From assembly GCA_015143295.1 (NCBI GenBank), contig CM026568.1:16622607-16686606 (forward strand): a stretch of DNA of 64,000 nt. Direction: 5' to 3'. Origin of the DNA: Tetracentron sinense (taxonomy: Eukaryota; Streptophyta; Magnoliopsida; Trochodendrales; Trochodendraceae). The notes beneath the pieces are model-generated. The model was not told the DNA's origin. It ran no database searches and saw only the letters and a list, made by a program, of their open reading frames with translations. Both the position numbers and the translations under genes were made by a program. This document shows positions 23,201 through 33,618 of the stretch, piece after piece. Every line of letters starts with the position of its first letter. The stretch's first letter is position 1.

Positions 23201-26200
23201 TATGTTGATCCCAAATAGAAGTTTACTGTTTCATGAGCAGTAAGGCCGAAGAAGACGTCAACCATCTCTTTCTCACTGTCAGATGACCAACTATATATAG
23301 AGCTTCTTCTTCTCTTTATTTGAGATACCTTGGGCCATCTCCAGGAGGCTAGAGATGTTCTAGTGAGTTTGGCCTAAGGGTCCATTCGGTCCTAGGGGTA
23401 AAGTTCTTTGGAGGATGTTACCCTTTGCAGTTTGCTAGGGCATTTAGAAAGAAAGGAATCGCAAGATCTTTGAGGACTCGGGATCCTCTTTGTTAAGTAC
23501 TTGCTCCTCTATTGGGCAGAGTGTCCAAAGTTAGGAGACTCTCCTTCAAGGTCATCACTTATCAGGCATGAGAAGCTCAAGTTTTGTGTATCGATTTCCA
23601 AAAAAACACTTGGGAGACTCTCCTCCAAGTTTATCAGACATTAGAAGCTCAAATTTTGTGTATCGATGAAGCAATATTCTGATTCTTAATGTGGTTCATT
23701 TTTTGGAAAGATTTTAGACCCCTTCATATATAGAGAAATAAAAATCTTGTCATCTATCAGAAACAAAAATAATATTTTCATCATTTTGCGAGGAATGTTG
23801 ACCATAGAAAAATTCCTTCAAATGTGTAATGTTTAACGGCGAGAGTTCAATGGCATCTTACAAATCAATGGTTGGCTGCAGAAAGTTCCCTAGGTTTGGG
23901 GAAGCACAGGTCGTTTGGTCAAGAAGCAGCCGAATAGTTTTCATCAAGGATCATGGAGTGGGGCAAAGGAAAGAATTTCTAAGATGCTGCTTGGTAGGCC
24001 AACTTCTAGAGCAGGAACCAGATCTAACCCTAATTTCTAAGCAAGTATACAAGGGCTGGCATACTTCGTATCCCGTGATCATTAAGAGGCTAGAGGAAGG
24101 TTATAACCATAGTTCAAAAACTCGAAAACTCGAATCGACTCGAAAGTTAGCCAAGTCGAGTAACTCGGAAAACTCGACTCGAAAGTGTATATATATATTA
24201 TCAAACATAGATAAAAATTTCTACTGCAAATTAATTTATACTTTATACAATTCAATTCTACTGCACACTTACAAATTAAAAGCAGTCATAAAGTAATCAT
24301 AATGCTAAAAGTCTCAATCATAATTTCAGAAATTATAATGCTATTGTTAATTTTAGAAATTAAAATCTTCATATTCTTCCTCTCGAATGAGACCTCGATA
24401 TGGGTAGAAAGAGATTTTTAAAAAAAGACCTCTATGTCCTCAAGTGACTCGGTTGAGTCTTTCGAGTCAAGTAACTCGGCCCGACTCGACCAAGTCACTC
24501 GAGTCACTCTGGTAAAAGGGAGCTATCGAGTTTTTTGAGCGAGTCGACCCGAAACCCAATCGAGTTGAGTTGAGTCAAGTCGAGTCGACTCGGTTAAGTT
24601 TCAAGTCGACTCGCCGAGTTTTTGAACACTGGTTATAACTATTGGTTTTGCCATCGTTTTATGGGAGGCGATAAGAATCCTTCATGAAGGGAGAATGATC
24701 TTCAACGAATTCTCATTGATGCTAGACGTACATTTGGCACCCTGTGGCTGGTCATATGCATAGTAACAAAATTCTCCGAATTTTTGAAAAATTCGCGAAT
24801 TATTCCCGAATTTTAGGTGTGCCGAATTATTCATAAATTTTAGGTTTGCCGAATTATTCTCTAAGTATTTGCGGATTTTGCAAATTATTCCTAAATTTCA
24901 CGAATTATTCTCAATTTATTCGCGTAATTTTGCAATAATTCATTTAGTTTGACAAAGTAAATTGCTTATTTTGTATATTATCAAATCAAATTGTTTGATA
25001 TCTTTTCATGATTATTATTTTATTCCCAAATTATTCCCCAATATTTCTAAGATTTTTCCGAATTTTTTCCAACTTGACCCTTGTCGAATTATTCCCGAAC
25101 CCCAACTTTGTCACTATGGTCATATGAGACGTCGAGATGTCTGGTGGGTCTGTGTTTACAGAGTCCACCTCCATATATGGTGTGAAAAAACATTCTCAGC
25201 AATCAAAGAGGGGTGAGGGCTTCATCAAGGCAATCCTAAGACAACTGCTTGAGACAAATTTGTGGTTGCTAGAATCCTTGTGAGGAATACTTACCACATA
25301 AAAATTCCTTCGGAGGTGTTATATATTTTTTTAAATCCTTCGGAGGTTGAAGTGGGCATCTGTGGTTGGAAGTCCTTTCTACGGATAGTAGCAGAGGGAA
25401 ATGAACTAGAAGTGAGCAGGAACTTTCCCAGCACATTCAGGGGAATGACTGGAGGGAGGAGGATAGGTGGAAGACGATGTAAGTTGGGAGGCCATGAGGA
25501 GTTGAAGGACCAGAGCTCTCATCTAAAACCTCTAACCCCATCTGTCTGGTGGTGTGAAAGAGAGGATGACTCTTCAGCTGCTAATGTGGAACCCAACCTT
25601 TTTGAGAGGGCTTCAAGACGGTTGGGAGGGATAACATATACGTAAGACATTTAGGTAGAAGGATAAAGGCTCTTTAGTAAAAAAGGGAGAGGGGAAATTT
25701 CCATTTAGGCCTTTTTAAGACTAAGACATTTAGGTAGAAGGATAAAGGCTCTTTAGTAAAAAAAGGGAGGGGAAATTTCCATTTAGGCCTTTTTAAGACT
25801 CACTAAAAGAAATGACATTTGCAAAATCAGTGATGGTGATCATAGAAGGAAGCAGACAGAGGTGGTGGGGCCTGACCTTTGACAAGAAAACTATGTACTG
25901 TCAATGGACAGGGCTCTGGCCGAGACAATGGCTGTCCAGGCCCAGCCCGGTCAAGAAGATATTAAGTCCTAGACCAGCCGGGCTCATGTTTGATATATTA
26001 TATAACATTTACACTTTTCTTATCAGTTTTAAACAAATTTATAAAGTAAAATTTACAGAGTTTTGAATAATAAAGTAGATTGAGTATTTGAAAAGAGTTG
26101 ACTTGGGGAGTTTCTTTGATCAATAGACAGGATAAACTTTGCATGTGATTATGGAATGCAGGGACCCAAATCACCCACCAGAGCTACAACTCGCCAATCG

Positions 26201-29200
26201 GTAAAGTAGCAGGAAAGCTTGTGTAGGCATTTATTGATCACAAGGTTACAAAACATATGTCGCTCTATGTGTCAGGCCTGCTCCAATATGGGAAACAATC
26301 AGCACAAAATTGGGTCATGGAAGATCGAGTTTAAGTGTTTGTCGTGTGTCTCACGTATGCTGTCTCAGACGTGGGCCGAGCTCTCCTGAGTGGGTTAGTA
26401 GTCAGAGCCATCACAACTTCATTTGAAGTGCTATCAGTAAATGGGCAAAGGAGCTTTAAAAAGCCAACTAAATCAAGGAACAGTAAAGAAAATTTTCTCG
26501 TTGTTGAGGATCAAGCTGTAACAGATGGTGATGAGAAGGATGAGATTTTGGTAAGATTGTGTTCTCAAAGAAGAACGGACTAGATCAGTCTGCATTACCA
26601 GTATCTCAGAATGAAGAGAAGAGGGGATGTTAAGCCCTTATGTGTGGAAACGGGGAACATATGACAATCATGTCCTACACATGACAATCATGTCCTACAC
26701 ACAGCGTGCTTGCCATTCATTCTATCACCCCATTGCTGGTAATGCAGGAGCATTGTCACACCAGGCTCAAGTGGGGCAGCCTACGTGAACTGGGGGCACA
26801 CACAAGGTGGGGTGGCCTGTGTAACATGGCCCACGAAGGGGGTTCTGCCGAGAGCCTGGATCTGAGCTATGAGATAAAAGGAATTAAATATTTCGCTCCT
26901 ACTAGTCGCGGCTTTTGGGAGTATTAGTTAGATATTCTGCATCAAAGTGGTATTAGAGCGGGAGGTCTCCTGTTCGAGACTCCTCACCAAAGGTGATTAA
27001 TGCAGGAGCATTGTCACATCGGGCTCGAGCGGGGCAGCCTGCGTGAAGTGGGGGCACACTCAGGGTGGGGTGGCCTATATAACATGGCCCAAGAGGGGGG
27101 GTTCGGCCGAGAGCCTGGATCAGGACTATGAGATAAAAGGAATTTAATCTTCCACTCCTATTAGTCGCGACTTTTGGGAGTAATGGTTAAATGTCTTGCA
27201 TCATATGGTCTTCCTATTGAATTTGGGCGCCTCTGCATCTGTGGGTGAGATGTTTGGAGGTTGCTACTGCTATAGAAGAGAGAGCAGAGAGAGATGCGCA
27301 AACTTGCAACTGTTGTAGGAGATAAAATGGCAAGAGAAAGACGAGAGAGATTAGATCACTCAGGGAGTTAGAGTTAGGTCGTTCCCTTTCATTTCGGATT
27401 TATAGGGGTAGATTTAGTGTTTCATTGAAATTACCCAAATGCCCTATAATCCAACCGTTGAACATTTAGTAACTAAGGTAATTAGGGTAATCTAATTACT
27501 AATATCTATCATTATAGAACAAACGTATATGAATAAAACTTTTAATTTTATAACAAAAGTTCAATTATATTCATATATATTTATTAGACTAATATATAAG
27601 TACATAAGACCTAACCCAGTCCTAATTAAAATGGGCTTCAATACTAGTGCACGGGCCTAGTCCCATGGGCTCATATATCAGGCTAAAACCGGGCCACAAC
27701 TGGCCTGGCTCATTGACACCCCTAGAACTAGGCATGCATCAGTGCAAGGGTCGAGACGTGTCAATCTAGGGCCCAGAGACATGAAAAAAAGGCACCCACC
27801 TTGCTCATTGGCTCGAAAACCGCATACAATAGTTGGACCATGGTTCACCTTCTCGGTTTCACTTCATAAAACCTTCCTATGACGCATGTTCATAAAGGCC
27901 TTCACTTCGTTTACCGCATGCAATAGTTGGACCATGGTTCACCTTTCTAGGTCTCACTTCGGAAAACCTTCCTATGACACATGCTCATAAGGGCTTCACT
28001 TCATTTCAAATATATGTGAGTGTGTGTGTTAATCATAGTTGTGTATCCTTCAGTTGACAGTTGACACATGTAGCAACTAGCAAGTACATAAGCAGACACT
28101 CGGTTAAAACTAACAGATACGATGCGGCAATCAATACAAAAAAATTATTTGTGCAGCATCACACCGTATCTAAGAGAAGGGAAAGACCTAAAAGGAGTAG
28201 GGAGGAATTCCAGACCATTGAAAGGTATGTTAGTCTTAGAGTTCTTAGTGGACTTTTGGGTCCAAAGGTGCATGGTTACTAAATCGAACTCATTCCAAAA
28301 ATAGGTGGAGACATATGGCCACGTCTCTCAATAAGAACTCTTTAGGGTTTTTGTTGCACGAAAAACCAAGGTCAACGCATGGGCCCTCAAAGAAACCACA
28401 CACACTCTCTCCTGGGTAAAGCATTCCAGCAGCAGATTTCAGGGAATTTCTAAGTTAAGAAATCAGAGTCTTTACCGTTTTACAAGTAGAAACTTTAAAA
28501 TCAAAGAGGCGTCAAGACTCAAGAGAGAAGGAGCAGGGAACTCGAAATAATCATAGTAAGATACTCAAATTTGGCATCAGAAGGAAAGGGGTTGCATCAT
28601 GTATGGAGAAGACAGAAATATCAAGGAGAAGCCAAGTTCAAACCTCAACTGCTCTCTGCGACCTCATACAATATTCCAGAAAACTGGAAAAAAAAAACTC
28701 AAAATTTTGAGAATCTCATTGAAATTCAAATCCTTGGCTCCAAATAAGGTCAATGGAACATTACATTACCAAACAAGATATCTCTATACCCTGTACTAAG
28801 CTCCTATTTGATGTTCATTTCTGAGTCAATAGTCTGTTAATTACTTAATAATCACAACAAACTAGATATCACAGTACATGAAGGACGATAAATAATCACA
28901 CTTCATTTCTAAATATTTTTTAATATTGTTTTGGAAACCCAGTAGAAACGAAAGTCGAAAGCAACATTTTGATTTTTGTGGTTGTTCCATCTCACCATTA
29001 ATATAGGCCCAGATGAACTACCTACAGCCTACTTAGCCACTTTTAGCACAAATTTCAGATTTTCTTTCAAGGAGCATAATTAACAATCCTGAACCTCATT
29101 TGTTGATATTCTCAGGTGGGATATCCATCAAGGTATATGTAGCACATAGTTTATATGTATATCTGAATGCATATATACGAAATAATATATATATATATAT

Positions 29201-32200
29201 ATATATAATACCTTGATGTCACTTCCACGGAACAGTATGTACTCATAAACTTTGTCAATTGGCGGGACTTGTGGACCATCCTTTTTTCGTCCTTCTGTTC
29301 CAAATGATCTTACTGACAAGACAAAAGAGATGAATCAGAACCCACAATCAACATGGTGTTCATAGCTTTTTAACAGCATGTGAAGAAAAGATAAATATAT
29401 GAAGAAAACATTATGTAAGAAACGAGAATTTATTTCCTTTCAATAATAGCTATACATAGTAAACAACATAAGTCCAGAATTTTATTATCACATGGCACAG
29501 CTTTTCTAAGCTAACATGCTTAATTTCCTTTCAACATATTGGTTAAAGTTAAATTTCACAATTTGACAATACAATTAACACAGATTAGTCATAACAATTC
29601 CATTATAAAGTCCCGAAGCAACTTGTAATTACATTATGCACAAAAACAACAGTAATATATACTATATCGTTCAAGAAACTGCTAGAACAAACAACTTCCG
29701 TATTATACTACAAGATGTTTGGCCTGGATCAGCGTAGCCAAAATGTCGCATAGGCGCCTAGCTAGGACCCCTATCGCCTAATCATGATTAAGGCAGACAC
29801 TTGTTAAATTTCTATAATATAATAGAAAATAGTAAATTTTGGTTGCCTAGGCAATGCCTCGCCTAGGGAACCCCCTATCACCTAGGTGCTGCTGGATGCT
29901 TTGAACACAGTGGCCTGAGTAAATGAAAAAAAAACCATGAAATTTCAAACCAGAACTTTATCAATTACCAAAAGAAAATAAAAACTAAATCCCAACCTGA
30001 TATTACAACGCAAACGGCGACTGATTTTCAGGAAGGTACAGCTCAATATTTTTCAAGCCAGCTCATAGCATGCACGATATATATACAGTTTCTAACTCCT
30101 AAAGCACAACGCTTCTCAACCACACATATGTCTTGTCATGTGGGTCTGACCACAAAAAGATGGTGTTTGAACCTCATCCTCTCTATCATAACTTAGCATA
30201 TCCCTATCCAGAAAACTATGGTGTAACAAGGGTTACACCACCAATTTAGTTAGCTAATAGTGGAAAATTATTTTTCCTCTCAAGCTTCTCATTTTTTTTA
30301 GGCGAAAGAACATCTTAATTGGAATTTCTATTAAAATCCAGTCCGAATCTTTGATATTATATCCTTGTTTCCCCCACAAAATCAGCGAATAACACAGTAA
30401 AATGCTAGGCAAGACACTTAGTAGAGAACACAAATAAAAATGGCAGCGAATAGTTTTAAAATTAAATTTGTTTCATTTAAACTCATAAACAACTGGTTAG
30501 CTGGGCATGCAATACCACTTTCTTAATTCTAACTCAAGGTAAGCATACCAATGGCTCTTCTCAAATTAATGTCTAGTTCCTGAGTAGGAGAGAGTTGATT
30601 TTATGGAATATGGAGAACAATGCTTCGTCTTAATCAAGTTAAGAGTCAGAGGTCAGGTGCTTCCTTAGAGTAAACTTCATACAGATTACAGACGACAACC
30701 CAGAATCCCTTAATCCACATTATTTCAAAAATATTAGTCAACATTTGTATAGCTAAGACGCAAACATGTGTCAAAGACAAATACAAGGCATCATGCACAT
30801 TTAACTCAACAAAAATTAAACTCGGCACATCAATCTGTTTTTTTTATGTATCAGGAGATATACTTTTAGCATAATTCAGTTCATGTAGCTGTACAATATA
30901 GAAAGGAACAAGGAAGTGATTAGGTAAGCTGATATTCATGGAAATGATATATAAAATAAGTGGAAAACACAAACACATGAAGTTTGTCTAAGTTTCAGCA
31001 TGTATCTGGTACTTCTTTTCATGCTACTGCTAGGAATCTTCTTAAGAACCATGTGCATGGATATTTTGGGAAGGTTTTTCATGAAGTTTTTCTTAATAAC
31101 CAGTAAAGGGGGCGTCAAGATAAAGTTGCAAAACGGGATTGTATGTTAGTTAATGAAGTTAGGCAATCTCACTACTTTAAAGGGAAACATAATTTCAGCG
31201 GAGCAGCTCGCCAATTGTGGGTGTATAATAACCTTCTTAGATGATTCATGGCAGGTTGCAGAAAAGGCCATGATTATAGCTCAATGGAAGAAAGTAAGGA
31301 CACTTGTCTTCTAGTATTGATGTCTCCATTCCAGTTGCAAGAAAGAAAGAAAATAAATGAGTGATTCCATGATATTGCATCAGAGACTTGGGAACATGGA
31401 TGAGAAAGGGAAAAGCCATAGACTTAGAACTATGTGAGGACTACATCTACAGAAGCATAAAAAAAAATAAGTTTCATAAAGTAAAGAAAAATAAAGTTGA
31501 AAAGATTAGAACTTTTTTCACACGGATTTTTCTCCTTTTTACATATTAAATATATTAAAGAAGAAGCATAAATACATAAAGGTTCCTTGATAGGTTAACT
31601 AAAATAAAAATAACAAAGAAATGAAATGTAATAAATAAAGGAGCAACACTATCTATGTACAAAGAAGGAATAAGACCCCTAGCTCGTCGTAATTACTTCT
31701 GGCCGAACACCACGAGGATTACAACTTTGGATGACAAGAGGTGTTGTCAAACACCCTACTTTTCCTCTCCTCCCAAACATCTCAGCATATAGCTCTCTAC
31801 ACGTCATCTGCCTCTCTCACAACCCAACTGAAGATTAAGACATTAGAGTTTGAAGGAAAACCCACAAAACCCTTAAGCGGGATAAGAAATACACCTAAAT
31901 CCTACTAACCAGGGAACAATGGACAAAAAGGTGATCAACAAATCCCCAATCAACTATAAGCATAAAACATTTGTTAGCCTTTCTCCAACTCCCTACTCTT
32001 CAAGTTGTCCAATGTAAAAATTTTGTAGAGGAACATTCTCCATAAGAAGAATGTAATCTTGAATGGAGCACCAGATTCCACACTACTCTGTAAGGAAAAA
32101 GAAATCTAGCTCTAACATAAACATCCATAGTCAAATAAAATGATCTCACAGTTGACTAACTCTTGTTACCCTTGGACCAAATCCGCTTATGAATAAATAG

Positions 32201-33556
32201 GAGGTTTAGCCTTATCGGAGAAATGAGCCTAAAGGCCATATGAAATCCTCCACCTCCCATTCATTCAAACCCCTTCTTAACTTAGGGTTCCACACTACCT
32301 CATCATTCCTACTCTCATAGCATAAAGAAACCGTGCAATGTTTATCAAAGGTGAAGGAGTAAATGTTTAAAAACTCATTCTTAAGAACTTTATTGTCACA
32401 CCAAGGATCCTCCTAGAATTTTGTCTCTACACCAAAACCAACTCTATAGCTGATGCTAAACTCCACTTTCCCTTTCATGGTTGCTTTCCAAAATCCAACC
32501 CAATGAGACCTCTTAACTTTATTTGGATCCCACTCCGACTCTTTATGTAATTTGCCACAATGACTTTGCAGCAAAGGCTCTCTCTCTTCCTAACCCGCAA
32601 AAGCTACTTACCAAGGAGGGCAAGATTCATTTTTTGCATAGTTCTAATACCAAGACCCACAAAGCTAATCAGACGACACAAGTCCTTCCACTCCATTTTG
32701 TGATATTTCCTAGTTTCCTCTTGATCGTGCCAAAGGAAGTCCCTCTAAAACTTTTCCAGGACGTTTGTCCGAGACGCTGCATGATCATAAGAGACATAAA
32801 GTAGATATACCTTTTTTATCGGTACATAAAGTAGATATACTTGCTATAGTCCTAACAATAGTGAGTCCCCTACCCCCTGGAGAGATTGAAATTTCCAAGC
32901 TTCCAGCCATTTACTCATTCTCTCCACAACTGTGGATCCCAAATCGATTTGGCTTTAAAACCAGCTCCAAAAGGCATTCCAAAGTACGAAGAACAAAACT
33001 GATTATGCTCCACCAGGTGTGATCTATTGATGATTCGTCTAATTAATGCCTACTAAGAAACATGAGATTATTTCCTGTAAATCTAAAGATTTGTTTGAAT
33101 ATGAAATAGGGTTCAACGTTACATGTCCGTACTCATATAATGATGAAAAACAAAGCAGTGAAGATTTCAATGAATATATGTTGTAAATGCAATCATAACT
33201 CATAAGAAGTAAAAAAAAAAATCCACATAAACCTCAGGAGGATGGTAAATTTCCCAATGCTTTTGGGCATATAAACCAATTCCGATTACCCACAATTCGT
33301 TTAATTACAACCCCACAAAAACCCAGAACCCCAAAACCAATAAAAGTAAAAACCCAGACAGCAAACATGAAAAAAATAAAAAAAGCGAAACCCCCATGAA
33401 ACAAAGAGTACCATTTCTGAGTCCGATGCTGGATTCTTCAGTGTTTATATTGTAGAGAACGCCTTCATATCGAATTTCGCACTTCGATGTCAAGCTAATC
33501 AAGCTGCCGATGTAGGAATCGGCCGACCCACTGGATCTTGAAGCCTCTGTTGCCAT
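8291..33556 (-). CDS. DCP5: DECAPPING 5 / LSM14-type P-body protein, 8 exons over 25 kb
   Basis: Translational repressor and decapping cofactor of P-bodies; in Arabidopsis DCP5 binds DCP1 and promotes DCP2 decapping (family knowledge). Exons: 33556-33412, 29312-29212, 17339-17268, 17170-16241, 10426-10349, 8913-8737, 8622-8512, 8437-8291. All introns are GT-AG and phases join without a stop, giving 586 aa. Domains: LSM14 N-terminal Sm-like fold (about 12-85, [42 protein letters not shown]); P/S/T/Q-rich disordered linker (107-416); RGG segment (417-442); FDF box [16 protein letters not shown] (450-465); acidic stretch; FFD box KDDFFDS (506-512); TFG box (539-541) running into C-terminal RGG repeats. 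Every canonical part is present, so it is probably functional. The introns are 4.1, 11.9, 0.10, 5.8, 1.4, 0.11 and 0.07 kb; the long ones are TE-filled. The coding exons are about 7% of the span. Confidence 0.96.
8914..10348 (-). other. DCP5 intron 5, nothing recognised
   Basis: 1.4 kb of AT-rich sequence. No element, ORF or clear terminal repeat was recognised. Confidence 0.5.
10349..10426 (-). other. DCP5: DCP5 exon 5, 78-bp RGG exon with hexanucleotide repeat
   Basis: Encodes [14 protein letters not shown] then an RGRGRG run from tandem AGAGGA units. It was located because the neighbouring exons leave a gap where DCP5 proteins carry an RG-rich segment. Both ends show AG/GT and keep phase 0. 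It lies between two long introns, so it is easy to miss in automatic annotation. Confidence 0.9.
11787..14312 (+). mobile_element. L1-type LINE, 5'-truncated RT ORF with many breaks, in DCP5 intron 4
   Basis: Antisense to the host gene. The reverse transcriptase blocks appear in order but in shifting frames: [12 protein letters not shown] (near 11910), [46 protein letters not shown] (near 12480), the FADDT catalytic box near 12617, then STLRSLP and a zinc-binding RT tail with [12 protein letters not shown] (13657-14163). A tail ACCGATC plus oligo-A follows at 14295-14309. At least four frame breaks and several stops make it a fossil. The endonuclease and ORF1 are absent. Flanking target duplication not resolved. 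Confidence 0.9.
14830..15168. mobile_element. hAT-like MITE with GATACGTATC subterminal palindromes (family a)
   Basis: Exact 8-bp target duplication TCTCAAAC at 14822-14829 and 15169-15176. The ends CAAGGATTAATA and, complemented, CATGGAAATAAA are imperfect inverted repeats. The self-complementary word CGATACGTATCG recurs near both ends. No ORF. Lies in DCP5 intron 4. Confidence 0.75.
15177..16240 (-). other. Rest of DCP5 intron 4, nothing recognised
   Basis: AT-rich; short open stretches are not supported as coding. Intron sequence between a hAT-like element and exon 4. Confidence 0.5.
17917..18034. mobile_element. 118-bp hairpin MITE
   Basis: Reads GGGCCCATTTGGCATCACTC at the left and the complement GAGTGATGCCAAACGGGCCC at the right, with nearly complete self-pairing through GGAACAATTC / GAATTGTTCC to a short loop. 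Flanked by TA on both sides. Inside DCP5 intron 2, so it would be transcribed as a long hairpin. Confidence 0.8.
18635..19552. mobile_element. Long-TIR non-autonomous DNA element (about 130-bp inverted repeats)
   Basis: The left arm 18635-18764 and right arm 19422-19552 are near-perfect inverted copies (GAGGTGACTAGTCAGCCTAG at the left end, its complement at the right). Both outer ends abut TATATA runs, so the target duplication cannot be read. The roughly 660-bp core has no convincing ORF. Superfamily unresolved: Mutator-like or TA-targeting. Confidence 0.75.
19674..21093. mobile_element. 1.4-kb hAT-like non-autonomous element inserted in a LINE tail (family h)
   Basis: Exact 8-bp duplication GAAGTATG at 19666-19673 and 21094-21101. 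Ends CAAGGTGTTAAAA and, complemented, TAAGGTATTAAAC. Subterminal zones are rich in CTTCGGT/ACCGAAG words in both orientations. The interior holds three tandem copies of a 165-bp unit and, at about 20100-20290, a GC-richer stretch resembling a captured plant 5' UTR. No transposase ORF. Confidence 0.85.
20458..20950. repeat. Three tandem copies of a 163-166 bp unit
   Basis: Units start at 20458, 20621 and 20787, each opening with TTAAGATATTTC-type sequence and containing CTATGGTTAACAAGTTTTAAC and GCTTTAACCCTAAGG. They differ at many positions, so the triplication is not recent. Internal to the hAT-like element. Confidence 0.85.
22497..22800 (-). mobile_element. LINE 3' relic with RNase H C-terminus
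   Basis: The - strand encodes a broken stretch ending in [17 protein letters not shown], the usual last helix of plant RNase H-like (RVT_3) domains, followed by an oligo-A-like tail. Two or more stops upstream. Directly abuts the truncated 5' side of the preceding LINE. Confidence 0.5.
23215..23778 (+). mobile_element. LINE 3' fragment (zinc-binding RT tail)
   Basis: The + strand carries [15 protein letters not shown] and, after frame breaks, [16 protein letters not shown], as in the other LINE copies. A near-duplicate of 'AGACTCTCCTCCAAG...TTTTGTGTATCGAT' occurs at about 23540-23605 and again at 23610-23670. Inactive. Confidence 0.6.
24108..24631. mobile_element. hAT-like MITE with CGAGT/ACTCG subterminal words (family b)
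   Basis: Exact 8-bp duplication GTTATAAC at 24100-24107 and 24632-24639. Ends CATAGTTCAAAAACTCG and, complemented, CAGTGTTCAAAAACTCG match in 15 of 17 positions. Dense GAGTCGA/TCGACTC words occur in both orientations at both ends, with an AT-rich core of about 240 bp. Inserted into the LINE ORF1 relic. Confidence 0.9.
24759..25118. mobile_element. hAT-like MITE with CGAATTATTC words, copy 1 (family c)
   Basis: Exact 8-bp duplication GTCATATG at 24751-24758 and 25119-25126. Ends CATAGTAACAAAATTC and, complemented, CATAGTGACAAAGTTG. Subterminal CCGAATTATTCCCGAA-type words. Same family as 61790-62727. Inserted into the LINE ORF1 relic 128 bp after family b. Confidence 0.9.
25643..25799. repeat. 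Recent tandem duplication, 79-bp unit
   Basis: TAAGACATTTAGGTAGAAGG starts both copies (25643 and 25722). The copies differ only by small indels and substitutions in an A/G run, so the duplication is young. Confidence 0.9.
25800..26742. other. DCP5 intron 2 segment, mostly unrecognised
   Basis: A possible hAT-type left end (TGTCAATGGACAGGGCTCTGG near 25899) and a 21-bp tandem duplication of ACAATCATGTCCTACACATG at 26660-26700. No gene recognised. Confidence 0.35.
26743..27203 (+). mobile_element. TRIM retrotransposon (461 bp, two about 202-bp LTRs)
   Basis: LTRs 26743-26944 and 27001-27203 both start TGCAGGAGCATTGTCACA and end TGCATCA, and match along their length. The 56-bp interior begins AAGTGGTATTAGAGC, one base from the initiator-tRNA-Met primer binding site TGGTATCAGAGC, and ends in a purine-rich AAAGGTGATTAA. 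No coding capacity. Flanking pentamers (GGTAA and TATGG) do not match, so the target duplication is lost or the boundaries are off. Located in DCP5 intron 2. Confidence 0.85.
27640..27726. repeat. hAT-type terminus (right end only)
   Basis: The complement reads TAGGGGTGTCAATGAGCC followed by GGCC-rich words, a common hAT-type MITE end in plants. A plausible left partner near 25893-25940 lacks a readable 8-bp duplication. Confidence 0.35.
27819..28000. repeat. Tandem duplication, 94-bp unit
   Basis: ACCGCATACAATAGTTGGACC starts copy 1 at 27819; copy 2 begins at 27913 and carries about ten differences. No ORF. Confidence 0.85.
28001..29211 (-). other. End of DCP5 intron 2, nothing recognised
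   Basis: AT-rich intron with a (TA)n run at 29186-29207 immediately next to the donor site of exon 2 at 29211. Confidence 0.45.
29730..29912. mobile_element. Small hAT-like MITE with GCCTAGGC words (family g)
   Basis: Flanks GCCTGGAT (29722-29729) and GCCTGAGT (29913-29920) match at 6 of 8. Ends CAGCGTAGCCAAAATG and, complemented, CACTGTGTTCAAAGC. GCGCCTAG / CTAGGCG words occur on both sides of a 60-bp AT-rich centre. In DCP5 intron 1. Confidence 0.6.
31660..32790 (-). mobile_element. L1-type LINE fragment in DCP5 intron 1
   Basis: The - strand carries a much degraded zinc-binding RT tail and RT C-terminus. It is recognisable mainly by similarity to the 48170-49200 copy (shared TTTTCCTCTCCTCCCA block and order of segments). 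No frame is intact. Confidence 0.6.
32794..32840 (-). mobile_element. 13-bp LINE tail footprint inside a 17-bp target duplication
   Basis: ACATAAAGTAGATATAC occurs exactly at 32794-32810 and 32824-32840. Between them lie 13 bp, CTTTTTTATCGGT, equal to the complement of the local LINE 3' terminus (ACCGAT plus oligo-A, as at 14295 and 60075). This is what an extreme 5' truncation would leave. Confidence 0.7.
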
Positions 33557-33618
33557 GATTTCTGCAGCAGAAGCACAAAATTAGAGACCCCCAACAACTC
33601 TCTACCTCTTGTAGTGCT

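Larger units (their letters stand above)
23829..25640 (+). mobile_element. LINE ORF1-type pseudogene (DUF4283-like) split by two hAT-like elements
   Basis: After mental removal of the two inserts the + strand gives, in order, [19 protein letters not shown], a [12 protein letters not shown] block (near 24670), [21 protein letters not shown] (near 25140) and [19 protein letters not shown] (near 25262). This is the order of plant LINE ORF1 nucleic-acid-binding proteins (DUF4283: C-V-G-W, EA..L..GR..F, W-V-R-hydrophobic-G-hydrophobic-P-L-H-L-W). Stops and frameshifts are present. Lies in DCP5 intron 2, antisense to the gene. Confidence 0.7.

Noticed and set aside
23829-24296. 155-codon + strand frame as a novel gene
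   Set aside because: Its first two thirds match a LINE ORF1 relic and the remainder runs into a hAT-like insertion; a chimeric frame by chance.
26945-27000. TRIM interior as a tRNA gene because of CCTGTTCGAGACTCC
   Set aside because: Only a B-box-like string is present; no cloverleaf or A box, and the flanking direct repeats explain it as an LTR element interior.
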